Source of the DNA: Sediminibacterium sp.
Lineage (GTDB): Bacteria > Bacteroidota > Bacteroidia > Chitinophagales > Chitinophagaceae
Direction of reading: 5' to 3'
DNA length: 64,000 nucleotides
NCBI GenBank assembly: GCA_016786865.1
Contig: JAEUVE010000018.1
Span: 60,947 to 124,946 of the forward strand
Numbering within the stretch: position 1 is the first letter of the stretch; the number at the start of each line of letters is the position of its first letter. Position numbers and translations under genes: made by a program. Positions 1 through 9,148 of this stretch are shown here, piece after piece. A model generated the notes under the pieces. It saw nothing but the letters and a program-made list of their open reading frames with translations. It was not told the origin of the DNA and ran no database searches.

Positions 1-3000
1 GCAAATGAATTGAATACAATCAGGAAGGACACCTGTTTCAGCATTTCATTTTCGTCTTTCTGTATTCTGGTCAGGAACTGTGCAAATTCATTGTCGTTTT
101 TAATAGGACTTCCCTGCGGAAAGTCGAGCCGGAATTTGATATCGGGTTTGCTCAGCTGGTTGCGAAGAGAAGCAATTACCAATACATCACCCCGATAGCC
201 TTTTACCAGACCACTGAAACTGTTCTTGCCAATCAGGTCCGACAGGGATACCCGTTCTGCTGTATACAATGCATCCACACTGAGTTCTGCCTTATACGGA
301 TCTCCGTTCCATTCTATATAGTTGCCTGCATTGGGCATCAGGTCGAATGGTTTTTTCAGCAAGGACTGAAAATTAAAATCGTATTTACCCCTTTCGATAT
401 TATACCTGCCCTTGATGGTCAGCGGATCGATGGTGCCGGCCTTGATGCGTAGTCTGCCATTGCCCACCGCCTTGATTACATCCCCGGTTAGTTCGTCGAG
501 GATTACATCAATCTGTACTTTGTTGTTAGCTGTAACATCGAGGTCCACGCTCAGGTTGAAATTGCTCTTTGGTTTAATCTGCTCCATTTCGGTGCCGTAC
601 TGCTTGAACACAATAAAATCGGCTGCCCCGCTTTCCCTGCTTACCGAGTTGGGAATGGTGATATGTGAACTGTCGTTGGATTCTGCCGTGATGACCATCT
701 TGCAGCCCGTTTCAGGCCCTTTGAAACTCATGCTGGCTTTACCAATGGCCCGGCCATAAAACTGCTGGTTGTCGGTAGCCTTGGTATCGATCAACAACAG
801 TTTGTCTGTAGACAGATCAAAATCGAAGACCATGTTCTTGAAGTTCTTCTCGTAGAGTTTACCAGCAACGGTACCCTTGTTCTTATACTGGTCGTAAATG
901 GTGAACCTTCCGAAGTTGATGCCGTCTTCCTGAAAACGGATCAATGCCGAATCGATTGTATAGTATACCTGTGTATAATCTACTTTAAGGCCACCCTTTC
1001 TCAATTCTATATTCCCGAGCAGATCAGGTGCATTTGGGTCGCCGCTGATGGTGAGTGCACCTGTTGCTTCGCCCGATAAATCGCTGAACAATCCTTTCAG
1101 GAACTGTTCTACAATGCCTATGCGGGATCGGTTGAGTTCAATGGTTGTTGTAAAGGATTTGCCTGTTGAGTCTTTGAGGTTGTAGGATCCGTCGGCAGTA
1201 AAATTGTAACCACTGTTGGGAGAGATGACTTTAAAAGGTATCAGGCCGCTGCTGCTTCTGTATCCTGCATTAACAAACACCACACCCACAGAATCTTCGT
1301 CGATGCTGAATTCCTCTGTTTTTAATTCTGCATCTGCAGAAAAATCGTCGAAAAAATTATAGAGGTTCACAGAGCCCGTGGTTAATCCCTCCAGTCGGGG
1401 ATTTTTCATGAACAAAGAAGTGATGTCTCCCAGTATCAGGTTTTTCAGTTTAACTACCAGGTTATTGTAATTGCCCACTCCATTTAACCGGCCCGGTTCT
1501 ACCGTGATTTCCTGGAATCCCTGAGTGAACTTTACATTCTGTGCATTCAGTAGTTTCTTTCTGATCTCGATGAAGCCTGATTTTTCAATGTGCCAGGCCT
1601 TATTATTCAGTACAAAAGAAGAGGGGCGGAACTGCACTTTTACGCCATCATCCAGGGTGTATACATCTGCATTCAGGGATGCTTCGTTTAATGCATTGGA
1701 CGCGCTGGTATTGATTGCTACCACGGAATGATCCTTTCTGGAAGTGATGTGGATCACCGAGTTGGGTAAGCGCATACTGTCTCCCAGTTCAATACTCTTT
1801 ATGGTGGAGGATACTGCAAGTGAATCAAAATTGCCGTTTCCGGTAAGTGAAAATCCAATACCGGAATAGTTCTTATACCTGCCATAGGGGATGTATGCAT
1901 CTACTCCCAGTTTATTGTTGCTGGTGTTGATAGATCCGTTCAGCATTACATCGTTGAATCCGGAAACATTTTTTTCAAAGAGCCGGATATAGGGTTCAAA
2001 GTAGCCCGTGTTTATGGAGAAGGTAAACTGCTGGTTTCTTGGGGTGGATTTAAGCGGTTTAATGTAAGCAGGATAGTAGTTGTACAGAAATGCCTGGAAA
2101 CTGGCTGGCAGTTCCATGATGCTGAACCGGCCTTTCACCGTTGCATTGAAATCGTTGCTGCCGACATGCAGTGTTTTCAGCGAATCACTGTAGTCCGAAG
2201 TCAGGTTCAGTGAGTCGAAGCGCACATTGGTTTCGCTGCTCCTGATTTCGGCATTGAGGAATTTAGCGGTACCGATGAATTTGTCGATATTACTTCCGGT
2301 AAAGTTTACGTCGAGCAATCCTACTACCTGTATTTTTTCTTTTAGGAAATTCAGGGCCTGCAGGTTGGAATTGGATAAGTCGCCCACAATATTGAACAAG
2401 GGTTCCTCCTTGGAAAAATCCACTTCCACATCTGCCGTAAACCCAAGGTTGGGATCGTTTATTTCCAGTTCCCCGTTGAAATATTTTTTTTGTACCGTAC
2501 CGTTGGCCGTGATATTGGTGTATTTGTAATTGTTGTATTCGATAGAGGAGGCTATCCCGTTCAATTGTGTTTTCAGCCGGTTGATATTGAAACTGCTACC
2601 GGTTACTTTTCCCTTGAAATCCACTGCTCCGAGCTCGTCTACCGAAAGAAATTTTCCTGCGTTGAAGCGAATAGCTTCGATGTTTCCATCGTATACCGGC
2701 TCTCCGTATGCAGGAAGCTTCATACTGATATCGGCCTTCAGGCCACCCAGTTTGGTGGAGAGGATGCCCGATGTTCTGAAACGATGGATGGTGCCATTGT
2801 AGCTGCCCCTGTATAAAATCTGTCCGAGGGCAGCCAGGTTGGGTTGCTCCAGTTTGCCCAGTGCCGGTACAAAAACACTTAGGTCGTATACATTCGTTTG
2901 TACACTGCCGTTATTGAAACTGATGATGGTTTTGTCGATTTCCGGCAATCCCTTCATGGCCAGTGTTCCGTTTACTGCAGTCGTAGTGCCAATTCTTGCA

Positions 3001-4184
3001 TTGAAGCCGGTTACTTTAAAATCAGTAACCGTTCCGATGAAATTTCCGGTCAGGATGGCTTCCTTTTTCCAGGATTTCAGCTCCGGTGCAAAAAAGGCAA
3101 TATCGTCGCTGTGTACATTTGAATAATTGAACCGTGCCACCATCACCACACTGTCTACGTATTCAGCAAAATCTTCGTTGAAATTGTTGAACTTCATCGC
3201 ATAGTAATTGGTGAGCCTGCTTTTGTTGGTTTGCAGATCCAGATTGGCCAGTTCCATGATCTGGGGGGTAAGCCGGAAATTGGCTTTCAGTTTTTTCAGT
3301 TCCAGTCCCGAACGGTCTTTTGCAGACAGATGAACCAGGGCAGTTAAAGTGTCTTTCTGAAAATGGAACCGGTTGATGGAGCCGCTTAGTTTCGATAATC
3401 GGATATGTGATCCGTCAAATCCCGGGTATGGCTTTTCGAGGTTACCTTCTATGTTTAGTCCGCCATTGATCAGCTGCATACGTTGTACATTCAGGTCGAT
3501 CCATCCGGCATTGTAATAAAGTCCTGTATCGGGTACTGCCGGCGCTTTTCTTTTAAGGTGTGGCGGCCGGAGCGGGACCAGGCTGTAAATGGTTACCTGT
3601 GGTTTATTCAATACAACGGAGCTGATATTGAACCGTTTGTTCTTCAGGTCTATTTTATCTGCATCCAATACCAGGCTTGCCACACGTGCATCCAGGATAT
3701 CTCCGGTCCAGAGATCGTTGTTTAGAAAATGGACATTCTTCAGGTCGATCTTTTTCAGATCCAGTTCCAACCCTCCCGTTGTGTCTTTTGGTTTGGGGCT
3801 GGGTGAGGCAAAATAATCGGCGATGAACTGATAATTCCAGACTGAATCGGTTCGTTGCAGCTTAACCACTGCATCTTCCAGCCCTACGTATTTTAGAACG
3901 GCCTTGTTTCTCAGGAAAAACCAGTCGGTCATTCTTACCTTCAGCTGACCTGCATACAGGATGGTGTCTTTCTTTTGGTCTCTGACCAGCATGCCTTCCA
4001 GGTTCAGTTTGTTGAACAGGGAAATACTTACCTGCCGGATGCGCACTTCGGTACCCAGCGCTTTGGAAAGTTTGCCAGTAGCATAGTGAACCAGTTTGTT
4101 CTGAACATAGTCTGTTTGTATGGCTATATAGAGCACCAGGAGGATGGCTATAAAGATCAGAATGGTTCTACGTGCTATGGTCAA
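1..4184 (-). CDS. TamB/DUF490-family translocation and assembly module protein, 3' end outside window
   Basis: A long uninterrupted minus-strand frame runs from the left window edge to about 4184, giving roughly 1,394 visible residues; the C-terminus lies outside. The N-terminus (TIARRTILIFIAILLVLYIA) is one signal-anchor helix. It is followed by a very long, beta-rich, low-cysteine region with recurring short strands, as in TamB/AsmA-like bridge proteins that span the periplasm and carry phospholipids or help outer-membrane assembly. Near the visible end it reads like the C-terminal DUF490 domain (IKGRYNIERGKYDFNFQSLL, then DLIGKNSFSG). I chose TTG at 4184 because the only codons between it and an in-frame TGA at 4197-4199 are ATA, CGG, AAC and CTG. 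It lies 98 bp downstream of purB on the same strand. Family placement comes from architecture and motif recognition; substrate unknown. Confidence 0.85.
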   Translation of the reverse strand, partial: MTIARRTILIFIAILLVLYIAIQTDYVQNKLVHYATGKLSKALGTEVRIRQVSISLFNKLNLEGMLVRDQKKDTILYAGQLKVRMTDWFFLRNKAVLKYVGLEDAVVKLQRTDSVWNYQFIADYFASPSPKPKDTTGGLELDLKKIDLKNVHFLNNDLWTGDILDARVASLVLDADKIDLKNKRFNISSVVLNKPQVTIYSLVPLRPPHLKRKAPAVPDTGLYYNAGWIDLNVQRMQLINGGLNIEGNLEKPYPGFDGSHIRLSKLSGSINRFHFQKDTLTALVHLSAKDRSGLELKKLKANFRLTPQIMELANLDLQTNKSRLTNYYAMKFNNFNEDFAEYVDSVVMVARFNYSNVHSDDIAFFAPELKSWKKEAILTGNFIGTVTDFKVTGFNARIGTTTAVNGTLAMKGLPEIDKTIISFNNGSVQTNVYDLSVFVPALGKLEQPNLAALGQILYRGSYNGTIHRFRTSGILSTKLGGLKADISMKLPAYGEPVYDGNIEAIRFNAGKFLSVDELGAVDFKGKVTGSSFNINRLKTQLNGIASSIEYNNYKYTNITANGTVQKKYFNGELEINDPNLGFTADVEVDFSKEEPLFNIVGDLSNSNLQALNFLKEKIQVVGLLDVNFTGSNIDKFIGTAKFLNAEIRSSETNVRFDSLNLTSDYSDSLKTLHVGSNDFNATVKGRFSIMELPASFQAFLYNYYPAYIKPLKSTPRNQQFTFSINTGYFEPYIRLFEKNVSGFNDVMLNGSINTSNNKLGVDAYIPYGRYKNYSGIGFSLTGNGNFDSLAVSSTIKSIELGDSMRLPNSVIHITSRKDHSVVAINTSASNALNEASLNADVYTLDDGVKVQFRPSSFVLNNKAWHIEKSGFIEIRKKLLNAQNVKFTQGFQEITVEPGRLNGVGNYNNLVVKLKNLILGDITSLFMKNPRLEGLTTGSVNLYNFFDDFSADAELKTEEFSIDEDSVGVVFVNAGYRSSSGLIPFKVISPNSGYNFTADGSYNLKDSTGKSFTTTIELNRSRIGIVEQFLKGLFSDLSGEATGALTISGDPNAPDLLGNIELRKGGLKVDYTQVYYTIDSALIRFQEDGINFGRFTIYDQYKNKGTVAGKLYEKNFKNMVFDFDLSTDKLLLIDTKATDNQQFYGRAIGKASMSFKGPETGCKMVITAESNDSSHITIPNSVSRESGAADFIVFKQYGTEMEQIKPKSNFNLSVDLDVTANNKVQIDVILDELTGDVIKAVGNGRLRIKAGTIDPLTIKGRYNIERGKYDFNFQSLLKKPFDLMPNAGNYIEWNGDPYKAELSVDALYTAERVSLSDLIGKNSFSGLVKGYRGDVLVIASLRNQLSKPDIKFRLDFPQGSPIKNDNEFAQFLTRIQKDENEMLKQVSFLIVFNSF

Positions 4185-4247
4185 TATCCGGTTCAGTCAG
4201 CTCAATTTGTTGATAAAATTAATCAATCATGATTGCAAGGCAAATAC

Positions 4248-4275
4248 AATACCAAACATTCGGATGGTTGGTATT
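4248..4275 (-). repeat. Imperfect hairpin between purB and the TamB-like gene
   Basis: Arms AATACCAA (4248-4255) and TTGGTATT (4268-4275) pair perfectly, with three more possible pairs inside. It sits directly after the purB stop codon. There is no clear T-run on the minus strand, so it may be a weak terminator, an mRNA 3'-end stabiliser, or nothing. Confidence 0.35.
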
Positions 4276-4282
4276 CCTGTGG

Positions 4283-5629
4283 CTAAAATTCCGGGTTAAC
4301 CCCTGTGTAATTGGCCGGACTGATTGCTTTCAGCTCTTTTTTCAATGCTGCACTGATTTTTAGTGAACCGATAAAGCCATGGATCGTGGCTTTGTCTATT
4401 TTGGCTTTTCCCCTGGTCAGTTCCTTGAGCGCTTCGTAGGGATTCGGATAGTTTTCTCTGCGAAGGATGGTTTGGATTGCTTCCGCTACCACGGCCCAGT
4501 TGTTCTCGAGATCGGCCCTGATGGCCGCTTCGTTCAGGATCAGCTTAGACAATCCGTTTTGGATAGACTGTATGGAGATGCTTACATGCGCCATTGGTAC
4601 GCCCATATTTCTCAATACAGTGGAGTCGGTCAGGTCTCTCTGCAAGCGGCTGATCGGCAATTTCCCGCTCAGATGCTCCAGCAGTCCGTTCGCAATGCCC
4701 AGGTTGCCTTCCGCATTTTCAAAATCGATGGGGTTTACTTTATGCGGCATGGCAGATGAACCTACTTCTCCTTTCCTGGTTTGCTGTTTGAAGTAATCCA
4801 TGCTGATGTAGGTCCAGATATCGCGGCAAAGGTCGATCAGAATATTGTTGATGCGTTTGATCGCATCAAAATGTGCTGCCAGCGAATCGTAATGTTCAAT
4901 CTGGGTGGTGAACTGCATGCGCTGCAGGCCAAGGGTGTCTTCCACAAAGCGGTTACCCAGATTTACCCAGTTGCGTTTTGGGAATGCAATATGGTGTGCG
5001 TTGAAATTACCGGTAGCTCCCCCAAATTTTGCTGCATAGGGAATACTGCTGAACAGTTCAATCTGGTTGTTCAGTCGTTCAACAAATACCATGATTTCTT
5101 TCCCAAGGCGGGTAGGAGAGGCTGCCTGACCATGGGTTCTTGCCAGCATGGGTACATCCTTCCATTTGGCTGCGAGCTGGTACAGGTTATTCTGCAGGTT
5201 GATGAGGGCGGGCAGGTATTCATGCTCCATGGCATGTTTCCAACTCAAAGGGATGGCTGTGTTGTTGATGTCCTGAGAGGTGAGTCCGAAGTGGATCCAT
5301 TCTTTCAGATGACTGATGCCGGCCTCGTCTGCCTTCTCTTTCAGGAAGTACTCAACTGCTTTTACATCGTGGTTGGTTATAGATTCTAATTTCTTGATTT
5401 TCAATGTGTCTTCTGTGGTAAACTCATTAATTACTTTAGATAACTGAGCCTTGGCTTTTGCTGGCAACCGGAAGAATTTCTGATCGGCCAGAAAGAAAAA
5501 ATATTCTATTTCTACCAATACCCTGTATTTGATCAGGGCATATTCGGAGAAGTACTCATCTAAGTGGCTGGTCTTTTTTCTGTATCGGCCGTCGATGGGA
5601 GAAATGGCTGTAAGGTTGCTCAGTTCCAT
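4283..5629 (-). CDS. purB: Adenylosuccinate lyase PurB
   Basis: 448 residues, near the 456 of the E. coli-type enzyme. It catalyses two fumarate-releasing steps in purine synthesis: SAICAR to AICAR, and adenylosuccinate to AMP. The fumarase/aspartase signature SSAMPHKVNPIDFENAEG is at about residues 291-308 and contains the catalytic serine loop. TSQD is at about 117-120 and ARTHGQ, with the other catalytic histidine, at about 163-168. The N-terminal PIDGRY motif is typical of PurB. The start is the ATG at 5629. A TAnnTTTG-type -7 element is found about 25 bp upstream. The gene is divergent from mqnA and followed by the TamB-like gene. Confidence 0.97.
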   Translation of the reverse strand: MELSNLTAISPIDGRYRKKTSHLDEYFSEYALIKYRVLVEIEYFFFLADQKFFRLPAKAKAQLSKVINEFTTEDTLKIKKLESITNHDVKAVEYFLKEKADEAGISHLKEWIHFGLTSQDINNTAIPLSWKHAMEHEYLPALINLQNNLYQLAAKWKDVPMLARTHGQAASPTRLGKEIMVFVERLNNQIELFSSIPYAAKFGGATGNFNAHHIAFPKRNWVNLGNRFVEDTLGLQRMQFTTQIEHYDSLAAHFDAIKRINNILIDLCRDIWTYISMDYFKQQTRKGEVGSSAMPHKVNPIDFENAEGNLGIANGLLEHLSGKLPISRLQRDLTDSTVLRNMGVPMAHVSISIQSIQNGLSKLILNEAAIRADLENNWAVVAEAIQTILRRENYPNPYEALKELTRGKAKIDKATIHGFIGSLKISAALKKELKAISPANYTGVNPEF

Positions 5630-5653
5630 ATTGTCTTAATTCGTTTCTTTGCA

Positions 5654-5661
5654 CAAAAGTA
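5654..5661 (-). promoter_or_regulatory. Candidate -7 element for purB
   Basis: The minus strand reads TACTTTTG, a perfect match to the Bacteroidota -7 consensus TAnnTTTG. It would start transcription about 18 nt before the purB ATG. No -33 TTG at the usual 19-nt spacing is visible, so this is only a half-site match. Confidence 0.35.
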
Positions 5662-5667
5662 GCTGAA

Positions 5668-6414
5668 TTGAACAAGAGAATAAGCGTTGGAGCGGTAAGT
5701 TATTTGAACACATTGCCCTTTTTATTGGGAATAAAAAGAGCCGCCGGTTTGATGGAAAGAATCCATTTAACAGAAGAGTATCCTGCAAAGCTGGCTGAGC
5801 AACTCATCGCCAATCAGATTGATGTTGGTCTGATCCCTGTGGCCATGATTCCCCGGTTAAAAGAGTCGTACATTATTGGAGAATACTGCATAGGTACAGA
5901 AGGAGCCGTAGCCTCAGTTGCACTTTTCAGTGAAGTGCCGATGGAGCAGATCGATACGGTAATTCTCGATTACCAGAGCCGAACTTCTGTGAACCTGGCA
6001 AGGGTTCTGCTGAAAGAGTATTGGAAAAAGGAAGTGGTGTTTCAGGATGCAACCCCCGACTTCAGGGAAAAGATCAAGGGGACCACTGCTGCGGTAGTGA
6101 TCGGCGACCGGGCATTGGAGCAAATCAGTATGTCTGCCTATATGTATGATCTGGGAGCTGCCTGGAAAGCACATACAGGTTTGCCATTTGTATTTGCTGC
6201 ATGGGTTGCCAACAAACCATTGGATGAAGACTTCATTGATGCATTCAACAAAGCCAATGCCTATGGTGTGAGCCATATTGATGAAGTGCTGGCCGGTTTA
6301 AATTATCCTGCCTACGATCTGAAGAAATACTATACCGAAAACCTTAGTTATCCCCTGACTGATGAAAAACGGAAAGGGCTGGCCCTTTTCCTGGAAAAAC
6401 TGAAGCAACTTTAA
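5668..6414 (+). CDS. mqnA: Chorismate dehydratase MqnA (futalosine menaquinone pathway)
   Basis: 248 residues. MqnA dehydrates chorismate to 3-enolpyruvylbenzoate, the first step of the futalosine route to menaquinone. The N-terminal VGAVSYLNTLPFL motif and the following DVGLIPVAMIPRL segment are hallmarks of the MqnA/MqnD periplasmic-binding-like fold; no signal peptide is present, so it is cytoplasmic. The start is TTG at 5668, since no in-frame ATG lies between it and the intergenic region and the family motif begins only a few residues later. It ends 14 bp before the glycosyltransferase gene. MqnD is a related family, but the NTLPFL form and length favour MqnA. Confidence 0.85.
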   Translation: MNKRISVGAVSYLNTLPFLLGIKRAAGLMERIHLTEEYPAKLAEQLIANQIDVGLIPVAMIPRLKESYIIGEYCIGTEGAVASVALFSEVPMEQIDTVILDYQSRTSVNLARVLLKEYWKKEVVFQDATPDFREKIKGTTAAVVIGDRALEQISMSAYMYDLGAAWKAHTGLPFVFAAWVANKPLDEDFIDAFNKANAYGVSHIDEVLAGLNYPAYDLKKYYTENLSYPLTDEKRKGLALFLEKLKQL

Positions 6415-6428
6415 ATCTGTTTACCTGC

Positions 6429-7211
6429 ATGACCGGCATTACTGTTATCACTATCTGTTTCAACAACCTGAGCGATTTGCAGAAGACCTGTGCTTCTGTA
6501 GACAGCCAGGAACGAAAGCCGGATGAGCACTGGATCATCAATGGATCCAGTACAACAGAGATTGCCGCCTGGCTGGAATCGACCCCGCAGCCTGCTTACA
6601 GAAAATGGCTGAATGAAAGAGATAATGGTATTTCCGATGCCTTCAATAAAGGGATTCAACGTGCAGGTTATTCCATTATCCATTTACTCCACGCTGGTGA
6701 TTCCTATGCTTCCGGTCAGGTGATCGGGCTGGTTGACCGGTATTTCTCCCAGCACAGTGGTATCAGCTGGATCAGCGGGAATATCCGCATTACAAGAGGA
6801 GGGGTGCCTGTAACTGTGGGCAAGCCCTTTGATAAAAAGAAATTGTACCGGGGAATGCGCAGTGTGGCGCATCCAACCTGGTTTGTAAAGAAAGTTGTAT
6901 ACGATCGCGTTGGGCTGTTCAACACCAATCTGAAGATCGGGATGGATTATGACCTTATGTGCAGAATTTACAACGAGCCTTACGGATACATCAACGAAAC
7001 ACTTGCGGTATTTGATGATACTGGTATCAGTACCACCAATTACCTGGCTTCACTTAAAGAAAATATTCAGGTATACGAATCGCATTTTGGCTATTCCCTA
7101 CTTTGCCGGCTCTGGCAGTTCCGGTTGAAATTGCTCTACCTGCTTTTAGAAACCTCTTTTGGTAAATGGTTGTTCCGGATCAAGAATAAGCTGGGCCTGG
7201 CCAATGCCTAA
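6429..7211 (+). CDS. Family 2 glycosyltransferase
   Basis: 260 residues, cytoplasmic or membrane-associated. The N-terminus (ITVITICFNN) is the first strand of a GT-A fold. RDNGISDAFNKG and the following HLLHAGDSY are typical of the WcaE/AmsE-like branch of GT2, in which GD replaces the usual DxD. AHPTWF and GMDYDLMCRI are the acceptor-side motifs of the same group. It probably adds a sugar to a surface polysaccharide or lipopolysaccharide; donor and acceptor cannot be read from sequence. It starts 14 bp after mqnA and its stop overlaps the convergent methyltransferase by 4 bp. It begins the glycan block to 10.8 kb. Confidence 0.85.
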   Translation: MTGITVITICFNNLSDLQKTCASVDSQERKPDEHWIINGSSTTEIAAWLESTPQPAYRKWLNERDNGISDAFNKGIQRAGYSIIHLLHAGDSYASGQVIGLVDRYFSQHSGISWISGNIRITRGGVPVTVGKPFDKKKLYRGMRSVAHPTWFVKKVVYDRVGLFNTNLKIGMDYDLMCRIYNEPYGYINETLAVFDDTGISTTNYLASLKENIQVYESHFGYSLLCRLWQFRLKLLYLLLETSFGKWLFRIKNKLGLANA

Positions 7212-7954
7212 GGCTTTATGGCGGATCTTCCGGTTTCGTCCATTCTGTGAAGCATCAGGCAAATCTTATGCAGGCTCAGGTATTCATCCACCGCTTTTCT
7301 GGATCCTTTCCAAAATCCGTAATCGTCGATAATCAGCACCCCTTTGGATGCCAGTTTGGGATAGAGCTGTTCCATTTCGTGTTTGGTGGATTCATACCAG
7401 TCGGTATCGAGTCGCAACAGGGCTATTTCGCTGGAAATGGTTTGAGGAATGGTCAACAAAACATCACCCTCCACAAAATGGATCAGTTCCGATGGATAGT
7501 TGGTACGGGCAATATTGGCCTTTACTTCTTCCAGACCGGAATAAGCCCATACCGAACTTTCGGTTTTGATGGATGCATCCTGCTGCAATTGTGTAGCTGC
7601 ATCGCGGTTGAGCTGGTCTACATCATTTTCTGTTGGGGCTGTCATACCTGCATAAGTGTCGTAGAGGTACAGGTGCCGGTTGGCTGCTCCCAGGTATTTC
7701 AGTGTTTCTGCCACGGCCATCATACTGCCGCCCTTCCATACACCGCATTCCACTATGTCTCCGGGAATCTGGTTGTTTACCACATATTTTACACTTTCGA
7801 TCAAACCGTATAAGCGTTCTTCGCTGGTCATGGTGTATGGACGTACTTTCCGGATGATTTCTTTGTGCATATCGTCGAAGTCTGCAGGAAACTGATGTTC
7901 CTGTATATCCAGTCCGAATAATGTTTTGAATGCTTTTACTGGTTTGAATTTCAT
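7208..7954 (-). CDS. TylF/MycF-type macrocin O-methyltransferase family protein
   Basis: 248 residues from the ATG at 7954. The open frame extends further upstream, but the ATG shares an ATGA overlap with the stop of the preceding glycosyltransferase gene, so translational coupling fixes the start. Motifs: GDIVECGVWKGGSM (SAM-binding glycine loop, with the family's VECGVWKGG), LYDTYAGM, RLDTDWYEST and LIIDDYGFWKG. The acidic residues in the last two match the metal-binding aspartates of the TylF/NovP family, which O-methylates sugars. In this context the likely substrate is a sugar of a surface glycan rather than an antibiotic; that is inference. Confidence 0.85.
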   Translation of the reverse strand: MKFKPVKAFKTLFGLDIQEHQFPADFDDMHKEIIRKVRPYTMTSEERLYGLIESVKYVVNNQIPGDIVECGVWKGGSMMAVAETLKYLGAANRHLYLYDTYAGMTAPTENDVDQLNRDAATQLQQDASIKTESSVWAYSGLEEVKANIARTNYPSELIHFVEGDVLLTIPQTISSEIALLRLDTDWYESTKHEMEQLYPKLASKGVLIIDDYGFWKGSRKAVDEYLSLHKICLMLHRMDETGRSAIKP

Positions 7955-9096
7955 GGTAATGTTAAATGTGTTTGAATAAGTTGGATCAGTTGCTCCGGTT
8001 GCACTTCGTTGTAGGAAACCGGAACGGTGAATTCGTATTTGGAAGGAACTGTTGTGCTTGCCTTTAGTTCCTGTTCCACCGATTGCGGATAAGCTGCATA
8101 GAACTGCCGGTGCACTTCTGTCGGGTAGGGGGCAAACCGTTTGTACTGCGATCCGTTGAATACCCCAAATACTGTGCAGCCCACGGCTGCGGCAAGGTGT
8201 ACCGAGCCGGTATCTACCGATAGCAGGCATTTTGCCGCCGATAGTACCGAGAGCAATTGCGGCAGGCTGGTTTTCCCACTCAGGTTCACCAACGGATGGC
8301 GATATAGCGTTTCGAATGCCTGTGTATAAGGCAGGTCTCCGGGGCCTCCGCAAAGCACGGCAGTGTAGCCATATGTTTCAAAAAGATAATTGCTTACCGT
8401 AATAAAATGCGCAACATCCCAGATTCTTGCACTGCTCCTGGAACCCGGGAATACCACAAAGTATTGCTTCGGAAGGCCAGCTGGCAGAGCAGGCAATAGC
8501 TGTGGTTGAACGCGGGTATTTTCTACAGACGCAGGCTGTCCTGTAATATATTCTGTGAACAGTCTGTTCCGGTAAAATTCGAACAAAGGCTTTTCGGGAT
8601 AATCAAAAAGGGTTGTGAAGAGATTGTGGTCGTATCCCCGTTCATAGGGTTTTACGGCTTCGGGGTTGGCCTTCATGCCAATCCGGTACCTTGCGCCTGC
8701 TGCCCTTACAATGGCATCGTCGTTGCGCTTGTCTCTGGAAAAGATGGGGTTGATTACCGTTTCGTAGGAATACCCATACACCAGTTTCAGCAACTGGTAC
8801 CGGTAATGCAGGTTTTTTTTGAAAGCGGTTTTGTGCATCCAGATGGTCTGGTCGGCCACTGAATGATCCAGTAATTCGTAAATACTTTGCCAGCTGCTGT
8901 TGCCCAGGAAATGAACTTCGTATCCCGCTGCCCTGTAATGCTTAGCAATCAGTGGCAGAAATTTCCGCCACAACATATAATCGCCGATTTCATCGGTTCT
9001 TACAATCAGGAGCCTGTGCGCAGGCCGGCTGCGGCGGCCGGTTTTCGCCAGCAGCAAAGCTCCATCGTATAAAATTCCCTTTAATCGGTTCAACAT
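7951..9096 (-). CDS. Family 9 glycosyltransferase (heptosyltransferase-like)
   Basis: 381 residues with a GT-B fold pattern. The N-terminal LLIVRTDEIGDYM corresponds to the family's nucleotide-sugar-side opening (RxDxIGD). The C-terminal half has FVVFPGSRSSARIW, LCGGPGDLPY and LLSVDTGSVHLAAAVG, matching the GT9 donor-binding motifs (PGS, GGxxD/E, DTGxxHxA). Such enzymes transfer heptose or a related sugar to lipopolysaccharide core or surface glycan on the cytoplasmic face of the inner membrane. Its stop overlaps the start of the TylF-type methyltransferase by 4 bp, so the two are co-translated. It diverges from the methyltransferase at 9149 across only 52 bp. Confidence 0.88.
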   Translation of the reverse strand: MLNRLKGILYDGALLLAKTGRRSRPAHRLLIVRTDEIGDYMLWRKFLPLIAKHYRAAGYEVHFLGNSSWQSIYELLDHSVADQTIWMHKTAFKKNLHYRYQLLKLVYGYSYETVINPIFSRDKRNDDAIVRAAGARYRIGMKANPEAVKPYERGYDHNLFTTLFDYPEKPLFEFYRNRLFTEYITGQPASVENTRVQPQLLPALPAGLPKQYFVVFPGSRSSARIWDVAHFITVSNYLFETYGYTAVLCGGPGDLPYTQAFETLYRHPLVNLSGKTSLPQLLSVLSAAKCLLSVDTGSVHLAAAVGCTVFGVFNGSQYKRFAPYPTEVHRQFYAAYPQSVEQELKASTTVPSKYEFTVPVSYNEVQPEQLIQLIQTHLTLP

Positions 9097-9148
9097 GCTT
9101 CAAAACGCTTTATCTTGCTGCCAGCAATTTGCAGTATAGCTTTCAATT

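Noticed and set aside
4781..5389. 202-residue plus-strand frame inside purB
   Set aside because: It is an antisense shadow of a fully supported purB gene.
7955..8353. N-terminal extension of the TylF-type methyltransferase
   Set aside because: The extension overlaps the GT9 gene in full, and the ATGA overlap with the upstream stop fixes the start at 7954.
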